From: an uncultured Odoribacter sp.
Lineage (GTDB): Bacteria; Bacteroidota; Bacteroidia; Bacteroidales; Marinifilaceae
Direction of reading: 5' to 3'
Length of the DNA: 64,000 nt
Assembly: GCA_910589025.1 (NCBI GenBank)
Contig: CAJURM010000002.1
Location: 185,788 to 249,787, forward strand
Shown: piece after piece, positions 1 through 8,737 of the stretch
Position numbering within the stretch: position 1 is the first letter of the stretch
Layout of the letters: the number at the start of each line of letters is the position of its first letter
Notes under the pieces: model-generated
What the model was told of the DNA's origin: nothing
The model's input: only the letters and a program-made list of their open reading frames with translations
The model's database searches: none
Made by a program: the position numbers and the translations under genes

Positions 1-2
1 GG

Positions 3-338
3 GCGGTGGCAAGGAAATTGGAGGCTTTGCAGGATTGCAGCAACCTCCCGCTTTTGCCGGTGAAAGGAAATGTCCCCTATAAAACAAGAGGAGCGAAAAC
101 ACCGGTGACTCCCTTGACACTGGATGAAAGGTGTACCCGATGCAGGCTGTGTATCGATTGGTGTCCCACACAGGCCATCAAGTTGCAGGGCACCCTGGTC
201 ACAGACCCGCAACTATGTATCAAATGTTGTGCTTGCGTGAAAGTCTGTCCCGAACAAGCCCGTATATTCGATACACCCTATACGGAAATGCTCTATATGA
301 ATTTCAGAGCCTGTCGGGAACCTGAGATTTTTCTTTGA
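3..338 (+). CDS. C-terminal part of a 2[4Fe-4S] ferredoxin-type protein (5' partial)
   Basis: The reading frame is open to the left edge, so this is the C-terminal part of a longer protein. Two canonical cluster motifs are visible, CTRCRLCIDWCP and CIKCCACVKVCP, each C-x2-C-x2-C-x3-C-P, which should bind two [4Fe-4S] clusters. A basic Pro-rich linker precedes them. This layout fits the EFR1 family, in which a flavodoxin-like domain is followed by a bacterial ferredoxin domain; the flavodoxin part would lie outside the window, so that assignment is inference. The stop codon lies inside the 3' end of the convergent dcp gene, giving a 35-bp tail-to-tail overlap. A GTG at position 6 could act as a start, but a free-standing 110-residue protein is less likely than a truncated one. 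Confidence 0.75.
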   Translation, partial: AVARKLEALQDCSNLPLLPVKGNVPYKTRGAKTPVTPLTLDERCTRCRLCIDWCPTQAIKLQGTLVTDPQLCIKCCACVKVCPEQARIFDTPYTEMLYMNFRACREPEIFL

Positions 339-2370
339 GTCCGGAGCGTTCCAGCAAGGCCTCCACTGAGGGCTTGCGTCCCCGGAAGCGCACATAAAGT
401 TCCATCGGGTGTTCCGAGCCTCCTTTTTCCAGTATGTTTTTACGGAAAGAGGCCGCTGTATCCCGGTCGAAAATCCCTTTTTCCTTAAAAAGGGAAAACG
501 CATCGGCATCCAGAACTTCCGCCCATTTATAGCTGTAATAGCCGGCGGCATATCCTCCGTCGAAGATGTGGCCGAAAGTCGTGGAAAAACAGCTTCCGGG
601 AACTTCCGGGAACATTTCTGTCGGCAGCATGGCTTGTTGCTCAAACTGACATACCGGCTCCTCTACGGGGGCCGTGATGCTGTGCCAGGCCATGTCCACC
701 ATACCGAAACTTAACTGGCGGTCGCATTGGTAACCGCTTTGGAAATTGGCGGCTTCCCGGAGTTTGTCGATGTATTGTTGGGGTATCTTTTCTCCTGTTT
801 CATAATGTACGGCCCATTGGTCCAGCCAGGCTTTTTCTATGGCCCAGTTTTCCATCAGTTGGGAGGGAAGTTCCACAAAATCCCGATATACATTGGTCCC
901 GGCTGTTGATTGATAGGTATTCTGGGACAACATGCCGTGCAGGGCATGTCCGAATTCATGCAAAAAGGTGGTTACTTCATCAAATGTCAACAGGGAGGGT
1001 TTATCCGGAGTGGGTTTGGTGAAATTCATCACCAGAGAGACCAAAGGGCGGACATCTTTCCCGTTTTCTTTGTGTTGTGTGCGGAATTCCGTCATCCAGG
1101 CCCCGCCGTTTTTGTTATCCCGCGGGAAAAAATCCGTGTAAAGAACAGCCAGGAATTGTTGGGTGTGATCATACACTTCAAATGTTTTTACATCGGGATG
1201 GTATTTCGGGATGTTGTGGACTTCCTTGAAGTTCAGACCATATAATTGACGGGCCAGGTCAAATATGCCTTGCTGGACGTTTTCCAGCCGGAAATAGGGT
1301 TTAAGCATTTCATCGTCCAGCGTATACCGGGCCTGTTTCAGTTTGTTGGAATAATACGCCCAGTCCCAGCGTTGCAGGGTGTCCGTAAAGCCTTCTTTCC
1401 TGGCAAATTCCCCGACCTCTTCTTTTTCTTTCAATGCCGCAGGATGGGAAGAAGAAAAGAGATGTTGCAGGAAATGATTCACTTCTTCCGGCGATTGTGC
1501 CATGCGGTTGGACAATACATATCCGGCATATGTGTCATACCCCAGCAGCCGGGCTTTTTCCAGCCGGAGAGCCGTAATTTTCCGGATAATCTCCGTATTG
1601 TTGCGGGAATTGGCATGGTTGCAGCGGGAAGTATAGGCTTTGAAGAGTTTTTCCCGGAGTTTTCTGTTATCGGCATATTTCATAAAAGGAATGTAACTGG
1701 GGGCATGTAACGTAAAAATCCAGCCTTCTTTTCCCTTTTCCCTTGCTGTCAGTGCTGCGGCTTCTTTTATGCTTTCCGGCAGTCCGGACAGCTCTTCCGC
1801 AAGCGTGAGGTGCAATTCGTAGGCGTTGGTTTCCGCCAGAAGATTCTCTTCAAATTGCAGGCTTAAACGCGATAGTTCCGTTGTAATTTCCCTGAATTTG
1901 TCCTGGGCCTCTCCGGTCAGGTTGGCACCTCCCCGTATAAAAGATTTCCAGGTATCTTCCAGCAGTGTGTGCTGTTCGGGGGTCAGCGATTCGCCCGGTG
2001 TATTTTCGTATACGGTTTTTACCCGTTGGAAGAGCTTGGGATTCATGTAAATGCTGTTGCCGAAGTCTGTCAGCCGGGGGGATATTTCCTGGGCGGTTTT
2101 TTGCATCAGGGGGTCCGTACAGGCTGAGTTCAGATTGAAAAAAACGGCCGAAACCGTATTGAGTAAGTCCCCGGCCCTGTCGAGCGCCGCAATGGTATTT
2201 GGGAAATCCGGTTTTTCCGGTGAGTTTGCGATCTCCCCGATTTCTTGCAATGCTTCCGGGATGGCTTGTAAAAAAGCCGGTTCGTAGTCCTCGGTCCGGA
2301 TGCTTTCAAAAGGTGGTGTCTGCCAGGGCGTGGCAAAAGGTTGCAGTAAGGGGTTTATTCTATCTTTCAT
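304..2370 (-). CDS. dcp: M3 family metallopeptidase (peptidyl-dipeptidase Dcp / oligopeptidase A type)
   Basis: A 688-residue zinc peptidase that would cut oligopeptides, normally in the cytoplasm. The zinc motif HEFGH is at residues 471-475 (H471, E472, H475), and the downstream ERxxE-like element DFVELPSQ supplies the third ligand at about E500, as in family M3. Length and the long helical N-terminal half match Dcp and oligopeptidase A; no signal peptide is present. Dcp releases C-terminal dipeptides, whereas OpdA is an endo-oligopeptidase, and sequence reading alone does not separate them. The gene is monocistronic, divergent from cmk, and its 3' end overlaps the ferredoxin-type gene. Confidence 0.93.
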   Translation of the reverse strand: MKDRINPLLQPFATPWQTPPFESIRTEDYEPAFLQAIPEALQEIGEIANSPEKPDFPNTIAALDRAGDLLNTVSAVFFNLNSACTDPLMQKTAQEISPRLTDFGNSIYMNPKLFQRVKTVYENTPGESLTPEQHTLLEDTWKSFIRGGANLTGEAQDKFREITTELSRLSLQFEENLLAETNAYELHLTLAEELSGLPESIKEAAALTAREKGKEGWIFTLHAPSYIPFMKYADNRKLREKLFKAYTSRCNHANSRNNTEIIRKITALRLEKARLLGYDTYAGYVLSNRMAQSPEEVNHFLQHLFSSSHPAALKEKEEVGEFARKEGFTDTLQRWDWAYYSNKLKQARYTLDDEMLKPYFRLENVQQGIFDLARQLYGLNFKEVHNIPKYHPDVKTFEVYDHTQQFLAVLYTDFFPRDNKNGGAWMTEFRTQHKENGKDVRPLVSLVMNFTKPTPDKPSLLTFDEVTTFLHEFGHALHGMLSQNTYQSTAGTNVYRDFVELPSQLMENWAIEKAWLDQWAVHYETGEKIPQQYIDKLREAANFQSGYQCDRQLSFGMVDMAWHSITAPVEEPVCQFEQQAMLPTEMFPEVPGSCFSTTFGHIFDGGYAAGYYSYKWAEVLDADAFSLFKEKGIFDRDTAASFRKNILEKGGSEHPMELYVRFRGRKPSVEALLERSGLKEKSQVPDRL

Positions 2371-2520
2371 GCTTCTATTTGTTTATTTCCGTCCCTCAAA
2401 ATTACAACTTTTCCGGCAGATATTCTTCATCGCTTTCCGGGTATTGTTGCATCGAACGATTGCATTGAAAAATTGACGGGAATAGGAATTTCACTTTTCT
2501 AAGATTAATTAAAATTATTG

Positions 2521-2528
2521 TATCTTTG
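2521..2528 (+). promoter_or_regulatory. Bacteroidota -7 box upstream of cmk
   Basis: TATCTTTG followed by C is a perfect TAnnTTTG element. It ends only 8 bases before the cmk ATG, so transcription would begin at or almost at the start codon. Confidence 0.55.
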
Positions 2529-2536
2529 CGGCGGTT

Positions 2537-3232
2537 ATGGAAAAAGAACGTAAAGCATTGATTATCGCCGTAGACGGTCATTCTTCTACAGGCAAAAGTA
2601 CGGTAGCGAAATTGTTGGCTGTCCGGTTGGGGTATGTATACATCGACACCGGTGCCATGTACCGGGCGGTGACCTTGCAGGCTATGAGAAAGGGGTGGAT
2701 TGAGCAGGGAAAGATAGATGAAAAGGGGCTGGCGGAAGGACTGGGACAGATTTGCATTGACTTTAAGTATGACACGGAGAAAGGCCGCTATGTGACCTAT
2801 CTGGATGGGGAGTGTGTGGAGCAGGAGATTCGGGGCATGGAAGTGTCCGGGAATGTGAGTGCGGTGTCCGGTTTGGGTTTTGTCCGGAAAATGTTGGTGG
2901 AGAAACAGCGGGAGATGGGGAAATGCGGCGGGGTAGTCATGGATGGCAGGGACATCGGGAGCGTTGTTTTCCCGGACGCGGAAGTGAAGTTTTTTATGAC
3001 GGCTTCGCCGGAAGTGAGGGCAAAACGGCGGTATGACGAATTAGTGCAGAAGGGTGAAAAGGTGGATTACAAGGATGTTGAGAACAATGTGCGTCAACGG
3101 GACTATTTGGACGAGCATCGTCAGGAAAGTCCCTTAAAGAAAACAGAAGACGCCGTTTTGATTGACAACAGCCACATGACCATTGAGGAAGAGGTTGAAT
3201 ATATGCTGGAGACGATCCGGCACAAACAGTAA
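2537..3232 (+). CDS. cmk: cytidylate kinase
   Basis: The product, 231 residues, phosphorylates CMP and dCMP to the diphosphates in the cytoplasm (pyrimidine nucleotide supply). The P-loop GHSSTGKST is at residues 14-22, followed by the family segment DTGAMYRAVTL and the later MDGRDIGSVVFPDA and RDYLDEHR elements of the CMP-binding and lid regions. Length is normal for the short bacterial form. The start is fixed because the next in-frame ATG would remove the P-loop. It is followed closely by ispH on the same strand, an order common in Bacteroidota, and is probably cotranscribed with it. Confidence 0.95.
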   Translation: MEKERKALIIAVDGHSSTGKSTVAKLLAVRLGYVYIDTGAMYRAVTLQAMRKGWIEQGKIDEKGLAEGLGQICIDFKYDTEKGRYVTYLDGECVEQEIRGMEVSGNVSAVSGLGFVRKMLVEKQREMGKCGGVVMDGRDIGSVVFPDAEVKFFMTASPEVRAKRRYDELVQKGEKVDYKDVENNVRQRDYLDEHRQESPLKKTEDAVLIDNSHMTIEEEVEYMLETIRHKQ

Positions 3233-3251
3233 AAATGACGGGGTTGGAGCT

Positions 3252-4106
3252 ATGATGCGGGTTGAAATTGATGAAAATTCCGGATTTTGTACGGGGGTTG
3301 TGAATGCAATTTGCAAGGCGGAGGAAGAGTTGAAAAAAGGACGCCTTTACTGCATCGGGGACATCGTGCATAACAGCCGGGAAGTGGAGCGTTTACAGCA
3401 GAAAGGCTTGAAGACCATCGGTCATGAAGAGTTTGCGGAATTGAAAAACTGCCGGGTGTTGTTCCGGGCTCACGGGGAACCTCCGGGTTCCTATATACAG
3501 GCCAGGGAAAACGCTATTGAAGTAATAGATGCTTCCTGTCCGGTGGTATTGAATTTACAGAAGCGAATCCGCAAGGCGTATGAAGAGGTAAGCAAGGCAG
3601 GGGGGAAAGTGGTTATTTATGGAAAAAGAGGTCATGCGGAAGTGGTCGGATTGGTGGGACAGACAAACGGGGAAGCTGTTGTGGTGGAGAATGAAGAGGA
3701 CCTTGACCAGATAGATTTCAGTCGTCCGGTGGTCTTGTTTTCCCAGACAACGAAAAGCCTGGAAGGCTTTCAAACCATTTCGGGACTGATTCGTAAGAAG
3801 GGGGGGGATAAAGTCACCGTGTATGATACCATTTGCCGGAAAGTTGCCAACCGCATTCCTCAGTTGAGAAATTTTGCAAAGATGCATGATGTTATTATTT
3901 TTGTGAGCGGAGAAAAAAGCTCTAACGGACGGCAGCTTTATAGTGTGTGCAGGGAAGTCAATAAGCGCACGTATTGGGTTCAGGGGGTGGAGGATATACT
4001 GCCTGAAATGTATGCGGGAGCGGAAAGCATCGGCATAAGCGGTGCCACCTCGACTCCGGGCTGGGTGATGGACGAGATAAAAAAGGAATTGTTGCAGCGG
4101 GCTTGA
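3252..4106 (+). CDS. ispH: 4-hydroxy-3-methylbut-2-enyl diphosphate reductase
   Basis: The last enzyme of the MEP isoprenoid pathway, reducing HMBPP to IPP and DMAPP with a [4Fe-4S] cluster. The three cluster cysteines are visible in GFCTGV (C13), DASCPVV (C96) and TICRKVANR (C195). Length from ATG 3252 is 284 residues, usual for the family. An upstream in-frame start at 3183 would overlap the cmk end and add 23 residues with no similarity to the family, so I chose 3252, the first codon of an ATG-ATG pair. The gene follows cmk by 19 bases and is probably in the same operon. Confidence 0.94.
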   Translation: MMRVEIDENSGFCTGVVNAICKAEEELKKGRLYCIGDIVHNSREVERLQQKGLKTIGHEEFAELKNCRVLFRAHGEPPGSYIQARENAIEVIDASCPVVLNLQKRIRKAYEEVSKAGGKVVIYGKRGHAEVVGLVGQTNGEAVVVENEEDLDQIDFSRPVVLFSQTTKSLEGFQTISGLIRKKGGDKVTVYDTICRKVANRIPQLRNFAKMHDVIIFVSGEKSSNGRQLYSVCREVNKRTYWVQGVEDILPEMYAGAESIGISGATSTPGWVMDEIKKELLQRA

Positions 4107-4164
4107 CGCAGCGGGGACTATTTACAACAGGACATAACAGAACAATAAATTTATACTATTTATT

Positions 4165-5148
4165 ATGGCAAAAATTAAAAGAATCGGAGTGCTTACCTCC
4201 GGAGGGGATGCACCGGGAATGAATGCTGCTATTCGTGCAGTGGTCAGGGCTGCTATACATAACGGATGTGAAGCGTATGGTGTGTATGGCGGTTATCAGG
4301 GGTTGATTAACGGTGATATAAAAAGATTGAAATCTCATGATGTAAGCAACATCATACAGCGGGGGGGGACGATATTGAAATCAGCCCGCAGTACGGAATT
4401 CCGTACGCCGGAAGGAAGAACGAAAGCTGCTCAGGTCCTGCATGAAAATAAAATTGATGCTTTGGTAGTTATCGGTGGTGATGGTTCATTTACGGGAGCC
4501 CGTTTGCTGATTCAGGAGCATGATATTCCCGTGGTAGGTATTCCGGGTACGATTGATAATGACCTGTACGGAACGGATTCTACCATCGGGTATGATACAG
4601 CCGTAAATACTGCTGTGGAAGCTGTGGATAAAATCAAAGACACGGCCAGTGCACACAACCGTCTGTTCTTTGTTGAAGTGATGGGCCGCGATGCCGGTTT
4701 TATTGCTTTGCGTGTTGCCATTGCAACGGGAGCGGAAGCCGTGTTGGTACCTGAAGTGGAAACCGACTTGACGGATTTGGAGCATTTTATTGAGAAAGAT
4801 TACGACCCGACGAAGTCCAGCGGTATCGTGATTGTTGCCGAAGGGGAGAAAGAAGGAGGAGCATACGGCGTTGCCAAGAAAGTGGCAGAGACTCATCCGG
4901 AGTACGATATCCGGGTGTCTGTGCTGGGACACATGCAGCGGGGCGGTTCGCCTTCCGCTTTTGACCGGGTATTGGCAAGCCAGTTGGGTGTGGCTGCCGT
5001 TGATGCCTTGATGGACGACCAGAAGAGCATCATGGTCGGAATCGTGAACAAGGAAATAGTTCACGTTCCGTTTAACAAGACCATTAAAAACTCCAAAGGA
5101 CTGAATCCGGAATTACTGAATATGGTACGGGTGTTGACCAGTCGTTAA
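4165..5148 (+). CDS. pfkA: ATP-dependent 6-phosphofructokinase
   Basis: Cytoplasmic glycolytic enzyme that phosphorylates fructose 6-phosphate at the cost of ATP. The nucleotide loop SGGDAPGMNA (about 12-21) and the catalytic GTIDNDL segment (D131, D133) are present, together with MGRDAGFIA and GHMQRGGSPSA. The glycines of the ATP site and the 327-residue length fit the classical ATP-PFK rather than the PPi-dependent group. It lies 58 bases after ispH and ends just before a strong terminator, so it may be the last gene of a cmk-ispH-pfkA unit. Confidence 0.95.
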   Translation: MAKIKRIGVLTSGGDAPGMNAAIRAVVRAAIHNGCEAYGVYGGYQGLINGDIKRLKSHDVSNIIQRGGTILKSARSTEFRTPEGRTKAAQVLHENKIDALVVIGGDGSFTGARLLIQEHDIPVVGIPGTIDNDLYGTDSTIGYDTAVNTAVEAVDKIKDTASAHNRLFFVEVMGRDAGFIALRVAIATGAEAVLVPEVETDLTDLEHFIEKDYDPTKSSGIVIVAEGEKEGGAYGVAKKVAETHPEYDIRVSVLGHMQRGGSPSAFDRVLASQLGVAAVDALMDDQKSIMVGIVNKEIVHVPFNKTIKNSKGLNPELLNMVRVLTSR

Positions 5149-5170
5149 ATCATTATGAAAATAATCTGAA

Positions 5171-5206
5171 GAGAGTGTTTAAATAAGTTTAGACACTCTC
5201 TTTTTT
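5171..5206 (+). terminator. Rho-independent terminator after pfkA
   Basis: A stem of about 13 pairs (GAGAGTGTTTAAA with TTTAGACACTCTC, one G-T pair, loop TAAG) is followed at once by a run of T. It begins 22 bases after the pfkA stop. Confidence 0.9.
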
Positions 5207-5498
5207 ATTAGGCAAAGGATTTTTCTTTGTGCCGTTTCCGGTAGTAAAGTCTGTGGAACCTGGCTGTAAGCTCCCACTCTGTTCCATATCGCCTCTATGT
5301 CTCCTGTACTCCCCCTGTACCTGGCGGGTCGGAAGGAGTAGAGGAAAGATATAGGGAAAGTACAGGAGAGAGGGACTTGGCAGAGAGGTGCTGTTGAGTT
5401 CATATGGTTTTGTTTTCCGGAAGGAATGAAATTTTCATGTCGGGAGACGGCGAAAACTCTCATAAAATAGTTATTTTTGAAAAAACAAATAACGTTTC
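5207..5498. other. Intergenic region between pfkA and priA with interrupted dyads
   Basis: No convincing gene is present. Positions 5286-5369 hold two nested interrupted inverted repeats: TCTCCTGTACT (5300-5310) with AGTACAGGAGA (5359-5369), and ATATC/CCTCT (5286-5296) with AGAGG/GATAT (5340-5352). The right end carries a -7 box for priA, TATTTTTG at 5472-5479. Confidence 0.5.
5472..5479 (+). promoter_or_regulatory. Candidate -7 box upstream of priA
   Basis: TATTTTTG matches TAnnTTTG and lies 19 bases before the GTG start, leaving a short leader. Confidence 0.5.
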
Positions 5499-7928
5499 GT
5501 GAAATTTGCAGATGTCATCGTGCCTTTGGCGGTCGGAGGTTTTTACACTTATTCCGTTCCTGCTGTGCTGGAGAAGGAGATAAGGGAGGGAAAACTGGTG
5601 ATTGTTCCGTTTGCCGGGAATAAAAAATACACCGGATTGGTCTGTCGTGTACACGAGACGGAACCTGTCGGTTATAAAATCCGGGCGATAGAGTCCGTTA
5701 TGGAACGGGAGATTTGTTTTTCCGCTACCCATCTCCGTTTTTTGTTGTGGCTGAGTGAATATTATATGGCTTTTGCCGGAGAAGTATTGCGGGCGGCACT
5801 CCCTGTCGTTTTTCGTCTGGAAAGTTTTACCTGCATAAGCCGGGAGGATACGGAAATGGATTTTGCGGAGTTGTCGGCTAACGAGCAGTCTTTGCTTAAT
5901 TTCCTGCAACCGGGGCAATATACGGCGTTAAAGGACATTGAAAAGTGTCTGGGGGTGAAAAATTGTGTGGGGATGGTGCGTTCTTTGTTGGCGAAAGGGT
6001 ATGTCCGGGTGAAAGAGACCATTGACGAGGTTTTTCGTGAAAAAACGGAGAAATGGGTGCGGTGGGCTCGTCCTTGCAGTGAAAGCGAATTGACGGAAAT
6101 ATTGGAGGGGTTGAAAAGGGCTCCTGCACAATATGCCTTGCTGTGCCGTTGGATAGAAGGGGGAGGGGAAGAAAGAAACAAGACTGATTTTCTGGCCGAA
6201 ACGGGAGCTTCGCCGGCTGTTTTGAAAGCGTTATGTGATAAGGGGATTCTGATGATAGAAGAGAGGCGGGTCAGCCGTCTCAAGGAAGAGACCGGGGAGC
6301 GGGTGGTTTGCAACACGTTGTCGGAGCAGCAGGAAAAGGCGTTGCAGGCCATTCGGACGGAGTTTGAAAGGAAAGATTGTGTGTTGTTTCAGGGGGTGAC
6401 CTCCTCGGGTAAAACGGAGGTGTATATACATCTGATACAAGAGGCTGTCCGGCAGGGAAAACAGGTGTTGTATATGTTGCCCGAAATCGCCTTGACAGTA
6501 CAGATTATCAGACGTCTGCAACGGGTATTCGGGGATACTGTCGGGGTTTATCATTCAGGTATGCCCGACGCGATGAGGGCTGAGTTGTGGAAAAAACAAT
6601 GCAGTGAACACCCCTGTACACTGATTCTGGGCGTCCGTTCTTCTGTTTTTCTGCCTTTTCATAATCTGGGGTTAATCATCGTTGATGAAGAGCATGACGC
6701 CTCTTATAAGCAGAAAGAACCCGCCCCCCGCTACCAGGCGCGTGATGCCGCCATTATGCTGGCCAAGATGCACGGGGCTAAAATCCTGCTGGGTTCGGCT
6801 ACGCCTTCGTTTGAAAGTTATGAAAATGCCCGTTCGGGTAAATACGGGTTTGTTGCCCTTACACAGCGCTACGGAAACATCCGGATGCCTCAGCTGATTT
6901 TGGCGGATGTTTCGGAATACAGGCGGAAGAAATTGATGAAGGGCATGTTTACGCCGGTGTTGTATGAGGAGATGAAAAAGGTGCTGGATGCCGGGATGCA
7001 GGTAATCCTTTTTCAGAACCGGAGGGGCTATTCCACTTATCTCCAGTGTGATAGTTGCGGCACTATTCTCAAGTGCAGCCACTGCGATGTGAGTATGACG
7101 TATTACAAACAACGCGGAGTCATGAGTTGCCGCTATTGCGGTGCATTGAAACCGATACAGGAGGTATGTGACTCATGCGGTAGCGGACATTATAAGATAT
7201 GTACTCCCGGTACGGAAAAGATAGAGGAGGAGGTGGCATGCTTGTTTCCCGGTGTCCGGGTTGCCCGGATGGACCTGGATGTGATGAGTAGCAAGGCCCG
7301 TTACCGGGCGGTGATTGATGACTTTGAACAAGGGCGTATCCAGATCTTGATAGGTACGCAGATGATATCCAAGGGACTGGATTTTGAGCGGGTGAAGTTA
7401 GTCGGTGTCATGGATGCGGACAGCATGATTAATTTTCCGGATTTCCGGGCGGAAGAGCGGGCCTATTGCATGCTGATGCAGGTCAGCGGACGGAGCGGGC
7501 GCAAAGGGGAGCAGGGGAAGGTGGTGATACAGACCGGAGAGGTGAAAAACCGGATATTTCCGATGTTGACGACTGTCGGTTACGATTCGTTTTATGCGGA
7601 ACTGGCGGAGGAACGCCAGTTTTTTGCCTATCCTCCTTTTTGCCGGCTGATTCGGGTTGAATTGCGTCATAAAGATGTGGTTGTTGTCCGGAATGCGGCC
7701 AACCTGTTGGCACGGGAATTGCGGGAAAGGCTGGGAAAGCGGGTATGCGGACCTGCCGTACCCGAGGTGGGGAGGGTAAACAACCTCTACCGTATTCAGC
7801 TGGTCCTGAAAATAGAACCCGGCGTCTCTTTCTCCAAAGTAAAGCAACTTTTAAAAGCGCAGTCCGGAGTACTTTCGGAGGCGAAAGAATTTTCTTCCGT
7901 GCGGGTCATTTGCGATGTGGATCCGTAG
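5499..7928 (+). CDS. priA: primosomal protein N' (replication-restart helicase)
   Basis: PriA recognises stalled forks and reloads the replicative helicase. In order: an N-terminal DNA-binding domain (about 1-110), a helicase core with Walker A GVTSSGKTE (K305) and DEEH box (D396-H399), a zinc-binding insertion with CDSCGTILKCSHCD, CRYCG and CDSCGSGH (about 517-570), and the helicase C-lobe with the ISKGLDFERV motif. The 809-residue length is typical for Bacteroidota. The GTG start is chosen because the first residues FADVIVPLAVGGFYTYSVP match the family N-terminus and no nearby in-frame ATG fits. Confidence 0.94.
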   Translation: MKFADVIVPLAVGGFYTYSVPAVLEKEIREGKLVIVPFAGNKKYTGLVCRVHETEPVGYKIRAIESVMEREICFSATHLRFLLWLSEYYMAFAGEVLRAALPVVFRLESFTCISREDTEMDFAELSANEQSLLNFLQPGQYTALKDIEKCLGVKNCVGMVRSLLAKGYVRVKETIDEVFREKTEKWVRWARPCSESELTEILEGLKRAPAQYALLCRWIEGGGEERNKTDFLAETGASPAVLKALCDKGILMIEERRVSRLKEETGERVVCNTLSEQQEKALQAIRTEFERKDCVLFQGVTSSGKTEVYIHLIQEAVRQGKQVLYMLPEIALTVQIIRRLQRVFGDTVGVYHSGMPDAMRAELWKKQCSEHPCTLILGVRSSVFLPFHNLGLIIVDEEHDASYKQKEPAPRYQARDAAIMLAKMHGAKILLGSATPSFESYENARSGKYGFVALTQRYGNIRMPQLILADVSEYRRKKLMKGMFTPVLYEEMKKVLDAGMQVILFQNRRGYSTYLQCDSCGTILKCSHCDVSMTYYKQRGVMSCRYCGALKPIQEVCDSCGSGHYKICTPGTEKIEEEVACLFPGVRVARMDLDVMSSKARYRAVIDDFEQGRIQILIGTQMISKGLDFERVKLVGVMDADSMINFPDFRAEERAYCMLMQVSGRSGRKGEQGKVVIQTGEVKNRIFPMLTTVGYDSFYAELAEERQFFAYPPFCRLIRVELRHKDVVVVRNAANLLARELRERLGKRVCGPAVPEVGRVNNLYRIQLVLKIEPGVSFSKVKQLLKAQSGVLSEAKEFSSVRVICDVDP

Positions 7929-8001
7929 GGTGCTTGAAGAGTTGGAAAGGAGCGCCTCTTTTGAAGTTTTTAACCTTTTTAACCCTTTCAACTTTTTTCA
8001 A

Positions 8002-8009
8002 TATCTTTG
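8002..8009 (+). promoter_or_regulatory. Bacteroidota -7 box upstream of the small membrane protein
   Basis: TATCTTTG, a perfect TAnnTTTG element, lies 31 bases before the ATG at 8041. Confidence 0.55.
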
Positions 8010-8040
8010 TTCCTGTTAAAATATAAGATGTGTTGTTACC

Positions 8041-8475
8041 ATGCGTGAGTTTTTAATTCTGACAGGTTTTTGTGTATTTACTTTTTTGTTGGGGATGCGG
8101 TTGAAACAGAGGTTGGCTAAAAAGAAACCCAATGAGCCGCAGATACGTATCCGTAAGAACCAACGTTCTAAAATGGCGGCTTGCGGAGAGGAGCCTCCTT
8201 TGGTGAAGGAAAGAAGGCTGAGGCGGGAGCGGCGCACGCATTATTTTACGGTGGTTTTGTTGTTTGTCTTGTTCGGATTGATGATTTTCATGATTCCGGC
8301 TTTGGTTGCTGATTTATCCATGCCCGACAGGATTCAGTATCCGCACTTTTTTTTACGTTGTTTTATTTTTGTATTCACTATTTATGTTTTCGTTCTGGGA
8401 TATGTAAAAGTGAGCCGGCGTATTAGAGAGCAGAGGGAGGAAAAGCGGAATGCAAGGAAGTCGGATTTTAAGTAG
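8041..8475 (+). CDS. small membrane protein of unknown function
   Basis: I do not recognise this 144-residue protein. It has three likely membrane helices: about 4-22, 68-90 and 103-122. A strongly basic loop (about 25-66, rich in Lys and Arg) sits between the first two, and a basic tail follows the third, so by the positive-inside rule loop and tail should face the cytoplasm. It has its own -7 box and a codon use like its neighbours. It sits between priA and the Bat operon, and a 262-base gap separates it from moxR, so it is probably not part of that operon. Confidence 0.6.
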   Translation: MREFLILTGFCVFTFLLGMRLKQRLAKKKPNEPQIRIRKNQRSKMAACGEEPPLVKERRLRRERRTHYFTVVLLFVLFGLMIFMIPALVADLSMPDRIQYPHFFLRCFIFVFTIYVFVLGYVKVSRRIREQREEKRNARKSDFK

Positions 8476-8589
8476 TTGATAATCTTTTTGTAAAGGAAGA
8501 TAAAAAGGAAGGTGCTGTTTTGAAAACAGGGTATTCCCCGACTGCGGAAAGGGAACACGAAGAGGGAGGAAAACGGAAAAATTCCTTTT

Positions 8590-8671
8590 TATTTTTGCAA
8601 AATCTTAAATCGGGCCTTAACGTTTTTTAAGTGTGTAAATTTAACACTTGAATCGATTCGGAGTAATTTTG
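8590..8671 (+). promoter_or_regulatory. Promoter region of the Bat operon with two -7 boxes and a dyad
   Basis: TATTTTTG followed by C (8590-8597) and TAATTTTG (8664-8671) both match TAnnTTTG. Between them is an imperfect dyad, AAGTGT (8629-8634) with ACACTT (8644-8649) around an AT-rich centre, a possible operator. Confidence 0.4.
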
Positions 8672-8737
8672 ATAGCGTAAAAGGGATCCGGAGGGAGAGA
8701 CGATGGATTGAAATAATACATAACTAATACTATATTT

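Noticed and set aside
5179..5463. Possible 94-residue protein on the minus strand between pfkA and priA
   Set aside because: It runs through the pfkA terminator and the dyads, and its composition is not protein-like.
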